The position numbers and the translations under genes are program-made. The notes beneath the pieces are model-generated. The model was given only the letters and a program-made list of their open reading frames with translations. It was not told where the DNA came from and did no database searches. From Rhodohalobacter mucosus (GTDB taxonomy: Bacteria; Bacteroidota; Rhodothermia; Balneolales; Balneolaceae), in assembly GCF_003150675.1 (NCBI RefSeq), contig NZ_QGGB01000002.1:62001-126000 (forward strand): 64,000 bases of DNA, given 5' to 3'. Positions 54,085 to 63,520 of this stretch are shown in pieces. Numbering within the stretch: position 1 is the first letter of the stretch; each line of letters begins with the position of its first letter.

Positions 54085-56328
54085 TTACGTTTTTTCAAAT
54101 ACAGGTTTTTCCGCTTTTGGCCTTTTTGCTGAACTCTGAACAGAAGACTCCTGATCATTTGACTGAGATGATTGGCTGAGCGGAATGGTGAACATAAACG
54201 TTGTGCCGATTCCTGACTTGCTCTCAAACCAAAGAGAGCCGCCATGCCCCTCTATAAATTCTTTACAGAGCATCAGACCCAGGCCGCTACCCTTTTCATT
54301 GTCTGTACCGCGTTTTGTAAAGTGGTTTTTCGAAAAAAGCTTTTTCTGATCCTGTTCCCTGATTCCCGTCCCCTCATCAATCACATGTATTTCTGCCATT
54401 CCGTCCAGCTCCGACCGGAACGCTTTTATCCTGACAGAATCTTCCTTTTCGCTAAATTTAATTGCGTTAGCGACAAGATTCCGGACCACCAGTTTTACCA
54501 TATCATAATCAGCCTTCACTTCAATGGCTTTGGGCACATCCAGATCAAGGATAACCCCTTTTTTCTCTGCCTGGAACTGAATCTGATCGGTTACCGATTT
54601 AACGCCCTGATGCAGAGGAAAATCGCGAACATTTAGTTTAATTCCGTTCATCTGTGCCTGCGCCCAGGCCAGCAGATTATCCATCATGCTTGCATTTTCC
54701 TGTAGGTTACGCTCCAGTGTTTTGGTAATTTCGGCCATCTCAGCCTGTGAGAGATCGTGATCGCGAACCAGGTAAATCAGGCTTTGAAGCGAGCTCAGGG
54801 GTCCCCTGAGATCGTGAGCAATAATGGCAAAGAGTTTGTTTTTGATATCATTGATTTGCTCCAGCTCCTCATTTTGCTCCTGAACCGTAGAATTCATCTC
54901 ATTCAGCTGGCGGTTACTGGCTTGTAGCTTCTCATTAACTTTTTTCCGCTTTTGGTTCGATTTTACCAAAACCAGAGCTGCCACCAGCAGAATGCCACCG
55001 GCAATCATGGCCAGAATAATAAGCCACTGCTGAAGCTGAACAAGCGCCTGAGCCTCCTGCTCCCTCTCCCTCAGATCGTCTGACTGTTCGAGTGTTTGCT
55101 TTACATTGAAGAGGGTTTCATATTCGGCCAGCAGGCGTGCTTTATCGGCTGTTTCAAGGCTGTCTTGCAGCCGGTCGCGCTCTTCGAGCCACCTTAGTGA
55201 TTCACTGTAATTTCCGGCTTTGCGGTAGGCCCGATAGAGATTATCATATGATGAAAGCCTGAGCGTGGCATAGCCCTCATTTTCAACAGCCAGATTGGCC
55301 CTTGCATACCATCGTATTGCCTGAACCCTGTTATCGCGCTCCATTTCAAGTTCACCGAGGGCAGCTGCAGTGTAATATTCACTTTCCGCATCCCCCTGAT
55401 TCCTGCTCTCCTCAAAGGCGAACAGCAGCAGTCGCATTGCTTCCTGATAGTTACCCCGCTCACGCTCCATTACTCCCAGGTTATGATAGAGACGTATCCG
55501 GATCTGCGTATCCATTCGTTGGTCGGAAAGTTCAAGTGCTTCTACGTAGTATGTTTCGGCTCTTCCAAAATCACTGAGATCGCGGTAGAGATTGCCCAGA
55601 TTCAACAGAGTACTTTGCAGGATTTCTGATAGCTGCTTTGCACGGCTTATCTCTTCCGCCCTCACAAGGAAATACTCTGCCTGTTCAGGATTATCCATAT
55701 CCAGGAATTTCCATCCTACCAGGTTACTGGCGGCAGCAATGAATGCAGAGTCGTCTGCCTGATCTGCAAACTCAAGTGCTTCATAGTATGCCCTCAGCGC
55801 CTCTGTATCGTCGCCCAATGCCGACCATGCATCAGCTGATTTGATGGCTATTCCGGCTTTGCGCTCGTAGTTACCAAGAGAGTCGGCCAGAAACGAAGCC
55901 CGCCCGAACCGTTCAACCGCCAGCACGTAATTGCCTTGTATTGAGTTGGCTTCTGCCTTCAGCTCCTGAAGTATTCCTTCCTGAAATGGAGAATCAGCAT
56001 ACAGAGCCGCCTGATCTGTCATAATGAATACCGAATCGGGCATCTCTTTTTCGAGATAGTATTTGCTTAATCCCGTCAGGACTGAAAATTTCCCGTCATT
56101 ATCGTCTATGCGTTCAGCCACTTCATATCCCAACAAAAGCCACTCTTTTGCTTCCTCCAATTCAGAGTTGAGGATAAGAATATCTGAGAGGTCTGCAATC
56201 GAAGAGACTGTGGAAGGCTCCATCACTGCGGGATTGATATGGGTACGCAAACTGTCTGCCCTCTCATTCTGCGCCTGTAAAGAGAGCGGCAGTATCAAAA
56301 CCGATAATGTGATCAGAGACCTGTACAT
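54085..56328 (-). CDS. TPR-sensor histidine kinase
   Basis: 747 aa. Signal peptide (1-20), tetratricopeptide repeats (about 30-400; AADSPFQEGILQELKAEANS, YYTAAALGELEMERDNRVQA), one membrane helix (about 435-457, LIILAMIAGGILLVAAL), coiled coil, HisKA with phospho-acceptor His505 (IAHDLRGPLSSL) and HATPase (NAIKFSE, DEGTGI, GSGLGLMLCKEF). A periplasmic TPR sensor would detect protein or peptide partners. No response regulator gene lies beside it. Confidence 0.88.
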   Translation of the reverse strand: MYRSLITLSVLILPLSLQAQNERADSLRTHINPAVMEPSTVSSIADLSDILILNSELEEAKEWLLLGYEVAERIDDNDGKFSVLTGLSKYYLEKEMPDSVFIMTDQAALYADSPFQEGILQELKAEANSIQGNYVLAVERFGRASFLADSLGNYERKAGIAIKSADAWSALGDDTEALRAYYEALEFADQADDSAFIAAASNLVGWKFLDMDNPEQAEYFLVRAEEISRAKQLSEILQSTLLNLGNLYRDLSDFGRAETYYVEALELSDQRMDTQIRIRLYHNLGVMERERGNYQEAMRLLLFAFEESRNQGDAESEYYTAAALGELEMERDNRVQAIRWYARANLAVENEGYATLRLSSYDNLYRAYRKAGNYSESLRWLEERDRLQDSLETADKARLLAEYETLFNVKQTLEQSDDLREREQEAQALVQLQQWLIILAMIAGGILLVAALVLVKSNQKRKKVNEKLQASNRQLNEMNSTVQEQNEELEQINDIKNKLFAIIAHDLRGPLSSLQSLIYLVRDHDLSQAEMAEITKTLERNLQENASMMDNLLAWAQAQMNGIKLNVRDFPLHQGVKSVTDQIQFQAEKKGVILDLDVPKAIEVKADYDMVKLVVRNLVANAIKFSEKEDSVRIKAFRSELDGMAEIHVIDEGTGIREQDQKKLFSKNHFTKRGTDNEKGSGLGLMLCKEFIEGHGGSLWFESKSGIGTTFMFTIPLSQSSQSNDQESSVQSSAKRPKAEKPVFEKT

Positions 56329-56516
56329 TTAATTGCAGATCATGGACTTTTTTATGTGTACGTTATGCACACCAGCACGCACTCCTACTTACCATCGCCA
56401 TTCACTCACAATGTCACTTCTCATTGTTTTAAAATATTTTACGGAGCCAGCCAGACTGTATGCACTTCATTTATTAGAGAAGGAGTGATGAAAACCAAAA
56501 ACGTATCGAAATTTTT

Positions 56517-58229
56517 TCAGCGGCTTGAAATTTTGAAAGACGGGTTCACCGACTGAGGCAGTCTGTCGCGTTCCATTTTTCTTTCAAAAGCCTTTTCTAC
56601 GTCTTTAAGTGTGTCGGAATCATCGGGGGCAAGATCCCAGCGAATAGCCCTGAACCGCGGGAGGCGCAGAGTATAGCCTGCCTTGGTTCTTTTATTGATC
56701 TGTATATCATCAAACTCGATTTCCACAACGATACCCGGCTTTAAACCCAGGGTGGGACCGTACCGCTCGACGGCGAGTTTTTTTAGCTCGGTATTCAGGC
56801 GCTTCAGTTCTTGGTCTGTATAACCGCCATATGCTTTGCCTATCGGGATATACTCTTCTTCATATCTTTCGTCTTCCTTTACCGAAATACCGAGTGTAAA
56901 ATCTGAATAAAGTCCGCCCCTTCTGCCGCTTCCAGCGTGTGCGTACATGATCACCGTGTCGAATGAACCGCCGGGCTCTTTTACCTTCAGCCATGTTTTT
57001 CCGCGCTGACCATATTCGTATCTGCTGAACCTCTTTTTCAGCATCAACCCTTCATTGCCATGGCTGACTGCCCTATTGAACAACTCTTCAACATCATCCT
57101 CGTCATTCAGTTCAAACCGGGTTGTTACCGGGATACCGTATTGGTCAGACAACTTCTCAAGCAGATCCCGCCTTTCTTCAAGGGTCTGTTCAAATACTGT
57201 CTGGCCATCGTGTGCAAGCAGATCAAATGCAATGAACAGGACTGGATATTGGGATTGAATTTTTTTGTCCGGTTTTTTGATGCCCATTCTTTTCTGCAAC
57301 ATCTGAAAGGGCATGATCCTGTCATCCATAAACACGCAGATTTCACCATCCAAAACGGTACTGCTCAGCTGTGCTGACGCGAAAAACCGAACCACTTCCG
57401 GAAATGAACCTGTAATCTGGTTAAGGTCGCGCGAGTAAATTTCAACCTTACCACCATCGGCATGAACCTGTGCGCGCATACCGTCAAACTTTTCCTCTGC
57501 AACATAGCCGCTGACATCCTCCACGGCCCTGTTTTCGATCGGTGAAGCCAGCATGAAAGAGAGAGGATGAAACATTTTGAAGCCGGCTTCATGGAGTTTA
57601 CCCGAGCGCGCCAGTTCTGCCGTACGGCCGATGCTGCCCGTAATCATGTGCACAAAACGAATCTCTTCCCGGTCTTCACTGAAAGCTTTCGATATGGCGG
57701 AAACCAGGCTTCGGGTTTCAAAACCGATCCGAAGAGATCCCTGCCCCATCATTCTGATCGAATAGACAATCTCAACGGGCGTCATGCGGCTCCACATGGC
57801 ATGCAGAAGTCCAGATTTGGCATCTCTCGACGACACCTCACTCAGACGGAAAAACCACTCTTCCATCTCAGGAAGCGATATCTCTTCCGGGGAGCGCTTG
57901 ATTGCAGCTTCGGGTATGTTTTCCATCAGGCGCCCAATGGTTTCGGAGTTGCTTCCGGTTGCCGTGCGACAGGGTTTGAATACAAGATCGTAATCAATTT
58001 CACAAAAAGATGAGGCGGCAAGTCCTGCGGTTCGGCTGCCTATAGACGCTTTTCTGCTGCTGATTGAGGCAAACGCCCCCTCACCAATGAACTGTGCCGC
58101 AAGACGTACGTCGTCATTGCTCTGAAGAGCACTCAGAAATCCGGCGCAACGCCTGATTTTGGCATTGCTTCCGCGTGTGCGCCGAATCGCGTCTATGCAT
58201 TCACAAAGGGATCTGAATGTTGCTTCCAT
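56517..58229 (-). CDS. ATP-dependent DNA ligase (bacterial repair type)
   Basis: 570 aa from ATG 58229 (frame extends to GTG 58256). N-terminal DNA-binding domain (about 1-225), adenylation domain with AMP-accepting Lys247 in EEKFDGMRAQ, further motifs (DGEICVFMDD, EGLMLKK, TWLKVKEPGGSFD) and an OB fold ending in KRTKAGYTLRLPRF. Same type as ligases that are found with a small MBL exonuclease and a Lhr-like helicase; only the exonuclease is nearby. Role probably in repair outside replication. Upstream of the histidine kinase gene on the same strand, 188 nt away. Confidence 0.9.
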   Translation of the reverse strand: MEATFRSLCECIDAIRRTRGSNAKIRRCAGFLSALQSNDDVRLAAQFIGEGAFASISSRKASIGSRTAGLAASSFCEIDYDLVFKPCRTATGSNSETIGRLMENIPEAAIKRSPEEISLPEMEEWFFRLSEVSSRDAKSGLLHAMWSRMTPVEIVYSIRMMGQGSLRIGFETRSLVSAISKAFSEDREEIRFVHMITGSIGRTAELARSGKLHEAGFKMFHPLSFMLASPIENRAVEDVSGYVAEEKFDGMRAQVHADGGKVEIYSRDLNQITGSFPEVVRFFASAQLSSTVLDGEICVFMDDRIMPFQMLQKRMGIKKPDKKIQSQYPVLFIAFDLLAHDGQTVFEQTLEERRDLLEKLSDQYGIPVTTRFELNDEDDVEELFNRAVSHGNEGLMLKKRFSRYEYGQRGKTWLKVKEPGGSFDTVIMYAHAGSGRRGGLYSDFTLGISVKEDERYEEEYIPIGKAYGGYTDQELKRLNTELKKLAVERYGPTLGLKPGIVVEIEFDDIQINKRTKAGYTLRLPRFRAIRWDLAPDDSDTLKDVEKAFERKMERDRLPQSVNPSFKISSR

Positions 58230-58296
58230 GAAAATTTTTTCCAACTGCCGCTGCACAAATCCAACAACACGATGACCGCTATCGGTCCCCGAGCCA

Positions 58297-59658
58297 TCAA
58301 TAGCGTTCCCTGATTAGACCGAGTAAGCGCCCCGTTTCCCGTCTCAGGGTATTGTTGCCGATCACGTAGTTATTGTGAATGATGCTGAAGCTCAGGCGTT
58401 TGCCCGAATTTGTGTAGATATAACCGCTGAGTGCAGTATTGTTGCTCAGGGTGCCGGTCTTTGCATAAACAAACGGCGGCTCACCTTCCGGAGAACGATA
58501 GTAGCCGCGAAGTGTTCCGCTTACCCCTCCGGCAGGGAACCAGCTCAGCACATTTTCTTCCCCATATTCATCCATCAGTTTCTCCAGAAGATATACCACG
58601 CTGCGCGGTGTTATAAGGTTGTATCGGGTGAGTCCGGATCCGTCTCTCCATTGCGGACGATCCGGCAGATCCTGGAAATAATTATCCAGTGACCAGGAAA
58701 TGGCGTTCGAGGAGTTCAGCGTTCCGGATTGCATTTCCGATATCATCAGCATTAGCTGTTCGGCAACAAAATTGTCACTTTCCAGCATCAGGCGTTTGTA
58801 GAGTGTATCTGCAGGCGTGGCGTGTAGCGTTTGCTCAAACCTGAGATCATTTCGATCAGTATAATCCACAGGCCGGTTCAGTGTGTCCGCAAGCATCTCC
58901 GTAATCAGGCCGCTGTCATATTTAAACGGGATATTTCGTTCCTGTCTGGCGGTATCCGACCTGGGTGAATAAAAGACAGTATTGGTTTGATAGTCCCTGC
59001 GCACAAGCTCCATCTGTTCACCGTCCCATCCCAGATTTTCAATATACCGCTCAAAAAATGCCGGCTTCACCGGCTCCTCTTCGTTAAGCATTACCAGGGC
59101 TACCTGCTGTGCCTGCAGCCGCATTATATTTCCATACACGGGAAAGGGGGATTTTTCAGGGGCATAGGCCGCAGGATACCAATCCCATGGCCATCCCTCA
59201 CCGAAATGGTTATCTTCATAGTGACCATCGAAATATACCAGTGTTTCGGGCCGGTCTTTCAGAAAGCGGTAGGCACCGTTTGTCTCGAAGTTGGGGTTAA
59301 GAAACGCGGGATCTCCCGTTCCCCTGAACCAGAGTGTATCATTTCGCACCGTGTAGCGAAGCGAAGGCAGAGTATCAGGCAATGCTTTAAGCGAGGCATA
59401 GAGGGTAAATATTTTCATATTGGAGGCAGGGGTGTAATACCGGTCTCCGTCCCTGTCGTATAGCACTGAATCCGCTTCCGGATCGTAGAGAACAAAACCC
59501 GTTGTACTCTGACTGAATACGCCGGACTCTTCAAAAAAGCGCTCTACGGGTTCTGAAGTTTCAGGTTCATCCGGCAGAGTGGCGCTTTCCGGAGATTTGC
59601 AGGATATCATGGCCAGGATGGACAGAGAGCAGAGTAGTAGAATGAGCTTTGGAAACAT
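58297..59658 (-). CDS. dacB: D-alanyl-D-alanine carboxypeptidase/endopeptidase (PBP4-type, S13)
   Basis: 453 aa from ATG 59658 (frame extends to TTG 59694). Lipoprotein signal with lipobox MISC. Active-site motifs SNMK (Ser79), SDN (LMLESDNFVAEQ) and KTG (VYAKTGTLSNN), and the S13 family insert. Trims or cleaves peptidoglycan cross-links in the periplasm. Upstream of the ligase gene, same strand, 67 nt away. Confidence 0.92.
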   Translation of the reverse strand: MFPKLILLLCSLSILAMISCKSPESATLPDEPETSEPVERFFEESGVFSQSTTGFVLYDPEADSVLYDRDGDRYYTPASNMKIFTLYASLKALPDTLPSLRYTVRNDTLWFRGTGDPAFLNPNFETNGAYRFLKDRPETLVYFDGHYEDNHFGEGWPWDWYPAAYAPEKSPFPVYGNIMRLQAQQVALVMLNEEEPVKPAFFERYIENLGWDGEQMELVRRDYQTNTVFYSPRSDTARQERNIPFKYDSGLITEMLADTLNRPVDYTDRNDLRFEQTLHATPADTLYKRLMLESDNFVAEQLMLMISEMQSGTLNSSNAISWSLDNYFQDLPDRPQWRDGSGLTRYNLITPRSVVYLLEKLMDEYGEENVLSWFPAGGVSGTLRGYYRSPEGEPPFVYAKTGTLSNNTALSGYIYTNSGKRLSFSIIHNNYVIGNNTLRRETGRLLGLIRERY

Positions 59659-59850
59659 TGGGTTCACTACATTATTTAATTTATTCGACACCAAGAACGG
59701 CAGCGTACTTTGAATCGAATTTATACGCTTATGAAAAGATTTTTGACCGTAGAAAAATAGTCATTTTATTCAATTTAACAGATCGCGGGTTTGCGGTTGA
59801 GGGACAAAAGATTAATTTAAAACCTCATTTTTTAAAAATATTCACCTTTC

Positions 59851-60885
59851 ATGACCGAACTTATTACCGGTATCCAGCAAGTGGGAATTGGGGTAACCGA
59901 TATTGACGAAGCCTGGGCTTTTTACAGGTCTCTATTCTGCATGGATGTTCCTGTGTTTGATGATGAGGCAGAAGCCGCCCTGATGACCCTCTATACAGGT
60001 GGCACTCCGCATTCGCGTCGCGCACTTCTCGCCCTGAACATGAACGGCGGAGGCGGTTTTGAAATCTGGCAGTTTAAAAGCCGCAAGCCCAAAGAGTCCG
60101 GATTTACCGTTTTACCCGGCGATCTCGGCATTAACGCCATACGGCTGAAATGCAGGGATATCGAAAAAGCTCATCAGTCAATGAAAGACTATGCTTCCCG
60201 AATTCTGACGGCACCCGATGGTTCTCAGCATTTTCTGGTAAGAGATCCGTATGGGAATCTTTTTCAGATTGTTGAGGGAAATTCCTGGTTTCTGAAAAAT
60301 ACGCAACCGATGGGAGGGGTTTGCGGCGTGATGATCGGCGTGTCTGACATTGATGCATCACTCCCGCTTTACACAGGCGTACTTGAGTTTGATGACATTG
60401 TTTATGATGAGTCCGGCACATATGGTGATCTTGGAGACGAGATCAGTGCCAGAAGAGTGCTGCTCAGAAAAAAACAGGCACGTAATGGTGCTTTCAGCCG
60501 CCTGTTTGGTCATGTTGACATTGAACTGATCCAGATTAGCGGCCGAAAACCAAGAAAGGTGTATGAAAACAGGTATTGGGGCGATCCGGGCTTCATCCAT
60601 GTCTGTTTTGATGTAAACGATATGGACCGCCTGAAGACAGCCTGTGAAGAGAACGGATATGAGTTCACCGTTGACAGCGATTCAAGTTTCGACATGGGGG
60701 AGGCTGCCGGAAGATTCTCATATATCGAGGATCCGGACGGAACCCTGATTGAATTTGTAAACACCCACAAGCTGCCGATCATGAAAAAATGGGGCTGGTA
60801 CCTTAACCTTCGCAAGAGGAAAAAACAGAAGCCGCTGCCCAACTGGATGCTTAAAACCCTCAGCCTGAACCGGGTGTCGGGCTGA
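59851..60885 (+). CDS. VOC-family protein with two domains
   Basis: 344 aa with two vicinal-oxygen-chelate (glyoxalase/dioxygenase) domains: about 5-140 (QVGIGVTDIDEAWAFYRSL, VRDPYGNLFQIVEG) and about 150-310 (CGVMIGVSDIDASLPLYTG, HVCFDVNDMDRLKTA, IEDPDGTLIEFV). Metal ligands appear present mainly in the second domain (His in FIHVCFDV and Glu in LIEFVNT). Substrate unknown. A single gene divergent from dacB, next to a long non-coding stretch. Confidence 0.82.
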   Translation: MTELITGIQQVGIGVTDIDEAWAFYRSLFCMDVPVFDDEAEAALMTLYTGGTPHSRRALLALNMNGGGGFEIWQFKSRKPKESGFTVLPGDLGINAIRLKCRDIEKAHQSMKDYASRILTAPDGSQHFLVRDPYGNLFQIVEGNSWFLKNTQPMGGVCGVMIGVSDIDASLPLYTGVLEFDDIVYDESGTYGDLGDEISARRVLLRKKQARNGAFSRLFGHVDIELIQISGRKPRKVYENRYWGDPGFIHVCFDVNDMDRLKTACEENGYEFTVDSDSSFDMGEAAGRFSYIEDPDGTLIEFVNTHKLPIMKKWGWYLNLRKRKKQKPLPNWMLKTLSLNRVSG

Positions 60886-61015
60886 TTATTGGGTGATCAG
60901 CAAAAAGACCGGTCGATATATGGTGGACGATGAGTGATGAGCGACCTGTGAATTGACCTAATTAAAGAATGTCGCCTATTATTATGCCTTCAGCTTGCAA
61001 GTTGAGGCATTATGC

Positions 61016-61255
61016 TTCCCTCCATGCGCTCGCTGCGCTTGCTTAGTCGGGATGACAAGTGACGGAGGTCAAGAGCGACGGCGCTCCAGAATCCCAAATA
61101 AATGAAAAACCCATTTCTGCGCCGCCAAAGCAATGCTGTCTGTCCTAAGCACCGATGGCGCGCAATCATCAGCCCCGTGCGAAGCGCGGGGTGGGATGAA
61201 CCACCTGTTCCAAACCCGAGCCCGGGTCTTGACCAACGCTTGGATTATGGTCGAG
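61016..61255. repeat. Intergenic repeat, copy 1 (240 bp)
   Basis: Starts TTCCCTCCATGCGCTCGCTG and ends ATTATGGTCGAG. Contains internal hairpins: CCCCGTGC / GCGCGGGG with loop GAA (8 bp including one G-T), AAATG / CATTT, and the GCGCTCGCTGCGC palindrome. Near-identical to the copy at 61295-61532. It is of the type scattered as intergenic repeats in this phylum; origin (transposable or structural RNA) unknown. Confidence 0.85.
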
Positions 61256-61294
61256 TGGCTTGCAGAGCGATCATCCAGATGAAACGTTATGGGG

Positions 61295-61532
61295 TTCCCT
61301 CCATGCGCTCGCTGCGCTTGCTTAGTCGGGATGACAAGTGACGGGGTCAAGAGCGACGGCGCTCCAGGATCCCAAATAAATGAACAACCCATTTCTGCGC
61401 CGCCTATGCGATACCCTCGTTCATAAGCGCCGATGGCGTGCAATCATCAGCCCCGTGCGAAGCGCGGGTGGAATGAACCACCTGTTCCAAACCCGAGCCC
61501 GGGCCTTGACCAACGCTTGGATTATGGTCGAG
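61295..61532. repeat. Intergenic repeat, copy 2 (238 bp)
   Basis: Direct repeat of 61016-61255, 277-279 nt away, with two one-base deletions (GACGGAGG to GACGGGG; GCGGGGTGG to GCGGGTGG) and some substitutions, mostly around 61405-61437. A 39-nt unrelated spacer (61256-61294) separates the copies. Confidence 0.85.
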
Positions 61533-61755
61533 GGTTTTTGGGAAATATTTAATAATTGATTCCCGATTGGAGGCATTTAACAGGTACATTATCCTGAAAC
61601 CGGTTGGCAGATCTGATCATCTGTTGTTAAACTCTAAACCTAGATCAGAAAAAACATAACTTCGGAATTCAATTGTCTGCCCAATCAGAAATCTTAATGA
61701 TTACCCAACCCGTTGATTTTTTTAGACTGTATTCACACTAAATTTATCCACTCCC

Positions 61756-62112
61756 ATGAATATTCTGCAGATTCTGCTCATCTCAATAGTTGCCCTGCTC
61801 CATATTGGATTTATGATTCTTGAAATGATTCTGTGGGAGCGCCCGGCCGGACGCAGGATATTCGGTACCACAAAAGAGTTTGCAGCGTCCTCTAGAAAAC
61901 TGGCCATGAACCAGGGGTTATATAACGGTTTTCTGGCGGCAGGCCTTATCTGGGGGCTTTTTCTGGGACCATCAGGGCTTCACGTAATCTATTTTTTCCT
62001 GATCTGTGTCGTCATCGCAGGAATCTTTGGCGCTGCAACCGTGAATCGCAGAATTTTCTGGGTTCAGGCCGCACCTGCACTGATCGCGTTCGCAGTCATA
62101 TACTATTCCTGA
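61756..62112 (+). CDS. DUF1304 family membrane protein
   Basis: 118 aa with four hydrophobic helices. LLHIGFMILEMILWERPAGR and KLAMNQGLYNGFLAAGL are the DUF1304 signature. Inner-membrane protein of unknown function. It overlaps the 3' end of the convergent AraC-MGMT gene by 10 nt. Confidence 0.83.
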   Translation: MNILQILLISIVALLHIGFMILEMILWERPAGRRIFGTTKEFAASSRKLAMNQGLYNGFLAAGLIWGLFLGPSGLHVIYFFLICVVIAGIFGAATVNRRIFWVQAAPALIAFAVIYYS

Positions 62113-62957
62113 TCATCGGTACAATTCCGGGCCTGTTCAAATCCGATCATGGCGGTTTTTCTGGCTCTCCCCCAATGATACTGCCCGAAAACTCCTGTCG
62201 AACGTATTACCCTGTGGCACGGTATCATACAGGCCACAGGGTTCTTGCCTATAGCGGACCCGGCCGCCCTCGAAGCTGACGGTTTTCCAACAGCTTTTGC
62301 AATATCGGAATAGGTGGCCAGTGAGCCAGCCGGAATTTGAAGAAGTGCTCGCCAGATATTTAACTGGAATGGAGTTCCCTTCACATGCAGGATGACTGGC
62401 TCTGATAATTCTGCGCCGGAGGCCTCATAATTTAAAACCTGTGCAGCTTTTCTATGGAAGTTCGTCTCCTTTGCACTCAGTTGCGCATTCGGAAACCGAT
62501 CACGAATCAGGGGTTCCGGATCTAACTCTTCAAATGCATTCTCAAATACCAGCTGGGAAATGCCTCGATCGGTGGAGCCGATCATCACGCGGCCAAACGG
62601 GGATTCCTGCACACTGTAGCAAATATTGAGTCCTGCTCCTCCGTTCCGGTACTCCCCGGGCGTCATCCCTTCAATTTTTACAAAGTGGTCATAAAGCCGG
62701 GAAGTTGATGAAAATCCCACCTCATCGGCTGCCTGCTCAAGAGTGATACCCTTGTGCAGCACGTTTTTTGCGTGCTCAATCGTGATCAGCTGTAAAAATT
62801 TCTTCGGGCTTACTCCGGCCCATTCTGAAAATAGTCTGTGAAAGTGGTAGGGACTCAGGTTTATGTGACGGGATATTTCTTCAAGATCAGGCTGTTTCTT
62901 ATAGTGATTTGAAATGTAGCCAATGGCTTTCTCAATGCGTGCGTAGTTCCGGTCCAT
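62103..62957 (-). CDS. AraC-type HTH fused to O6-methylguanine-DNA methyltransferase (Ada-like)
   Basis: 284 aa. Two AraC helix-turn-helix motifs (about 10-105: LEEISRHINLSPYHFHRLF, EQAADEVGFSSTSRLYDHF) followed by an MGMT domain with acceptor Cys247 in IPCHRV and the helix GSLATYSDIAKAVGKPSASRA. The N-terminal zinc-binding Ada domain that senses phosphotriesters is absent, so methyl damage sensing must come from another route, or the HTH acts as a DNA-recruiting module. Repairs O6-alkylguanine by suicide transfer. Confidence 0.9.
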   Translation of the reverse strand: MDRNYARIEKAIGYISNHYKKQPDLEEISRHINLSPYHFHRLFSEWAGVSPKKFLQLITIEHAKNVLHKGITLEQAADEVGFSSTSRLYDHFVKIEGMTPGEYRNGGAGLNICYSVQESPFGRVMIGSTDRGISQLVFENAFEELDPEPLIRDRFPNAQLSAKETNFHRKAAQVLNYEASGAELSEPVILHVKGTPFQLNIWRALLQIPAGSLATYSDIAKAVGKPSASRAAGSAIGKNPVACMIPCHRVIRSTGVFGQYHWGRARKTAMIGFEQARNCTDDQE

Positions 62958-63047
62958 GTTTCAAAGTTAACAACCGGGAGTGCCATGCAAAACCCGGTTC
63001 TTGCTTTTATTCGCATTTGTGATCTTCTTTTTACCTATTCAATTCAT

Positions 63048-63079
63048 CTTTTCAGGTTATCTTAGGGATACCTGAAAAG
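63048..63079. repeat. Long inverted repeat in the AraC-MGMT/mce divergent region
   Basis: CTTTTCAGGT-T-ATC (63048-63061) pairs with GAT-ACCTGAAAAG (63067-63079): 13 bp with one T bulge and a TTAGG loop. No T run on either side, so an operator is more likely than a terminator; it lies 37 nt before the mce start. Confidence 0.65.
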
Positions 63080-63115
63080 TGAAATAACAAAAACAACACC
63101 CTTATCCTTGTAACC

Positions 63116-63520
63116 ATGCACATTGACCATATCGGCATTGCCGTCCGAGATCTTGAAAGCGCAATTCAAACGTATGAAAAAATCCTGAATACAAGCTGCT
63201 TCAAGCGCGAAGTGGTTGAGAGTGAGAAAGTGGATACAGCTTTTCTGCAAACCGGTGAATCAAAAGTGGAACTGCTCGGCGGTACATCGCCCGATTCGGT
63301 GATCAACAGCTACATTGAAAGACGCGGCGAGGGCATTCACCATGTCGCTTTTGAAGTAACGGACATTGAAAAGGAGATGAAGCGTCTTAAGGATGAAGGA
63401 TTCAGGCTGCTGAATGAAACTCCAAAAAAAGGAGCCGACAATAAACTGGTGGCTTTTCTTCACCCCAAAGGACAACATGGTGTTCTCGTAGAGCTCTGTC
63501 AGAGCATGGATACGGAATGA
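63116..63520 (+). CDS. mce: Methylmalonyl-CoA epimerase
   Basis: 134 aa, single VOC-type enzyme of usual size. Metal ligands: His5 in HIDHIGIAV, His in GIHHVAFEV and Glu in VLVELCQS near the C-terminus. Converts (2S)- and (2R)-methylmalonyl-CoA, between propionyl-CoA carboxylase and methylmalonyl-CoA mutase. No mutase gene is in the window. Confidence 0.93.
   Translation: MHIDHIGIAVRDLESAIQTYEKILNTSCFKREVVESEKVDTAFLQTGESKVELLGGTSPDSVINSYIERRGEGIHHVAFEVTDIEKEMKRLKDEGFRLLNETPKKGADNKLVAFLHPKGQHGVLVELCQSMDTE

Larger units (their letters stand above)
60886..61755. other. Non-coding region (870 nt) with tandem repeat elements
   Basis: Between the VOC gene and the DUF1304 gene, both on the plus strand. 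It holds an imperfect hairpin (about 60981-61014, ATTATGCCT / AGGCATTAT) and two repeat copies (61016-61255 and 61295-61532). Short frames in it read through the repeats on both strands and look accidental. The part 61533-61755 carries no feature I can name beyond AT-rich upstream sequence. Confidence 0.75.

Noticed and set aside
61016-61532. CRISPR array
   Set aside because: Only two long repeats (about 240 bp) with one 39-nt spacer, not the short regular repeats of CRISPR, and no cas genes.
61069-61589. Minus-strand frames of 124 and 61 aa and plus-strand frame of 79 aa
   Set aside because: They are readings through the tandem repeat copies; the same peptide recurs in both copies and no gene-like start or partner exists.
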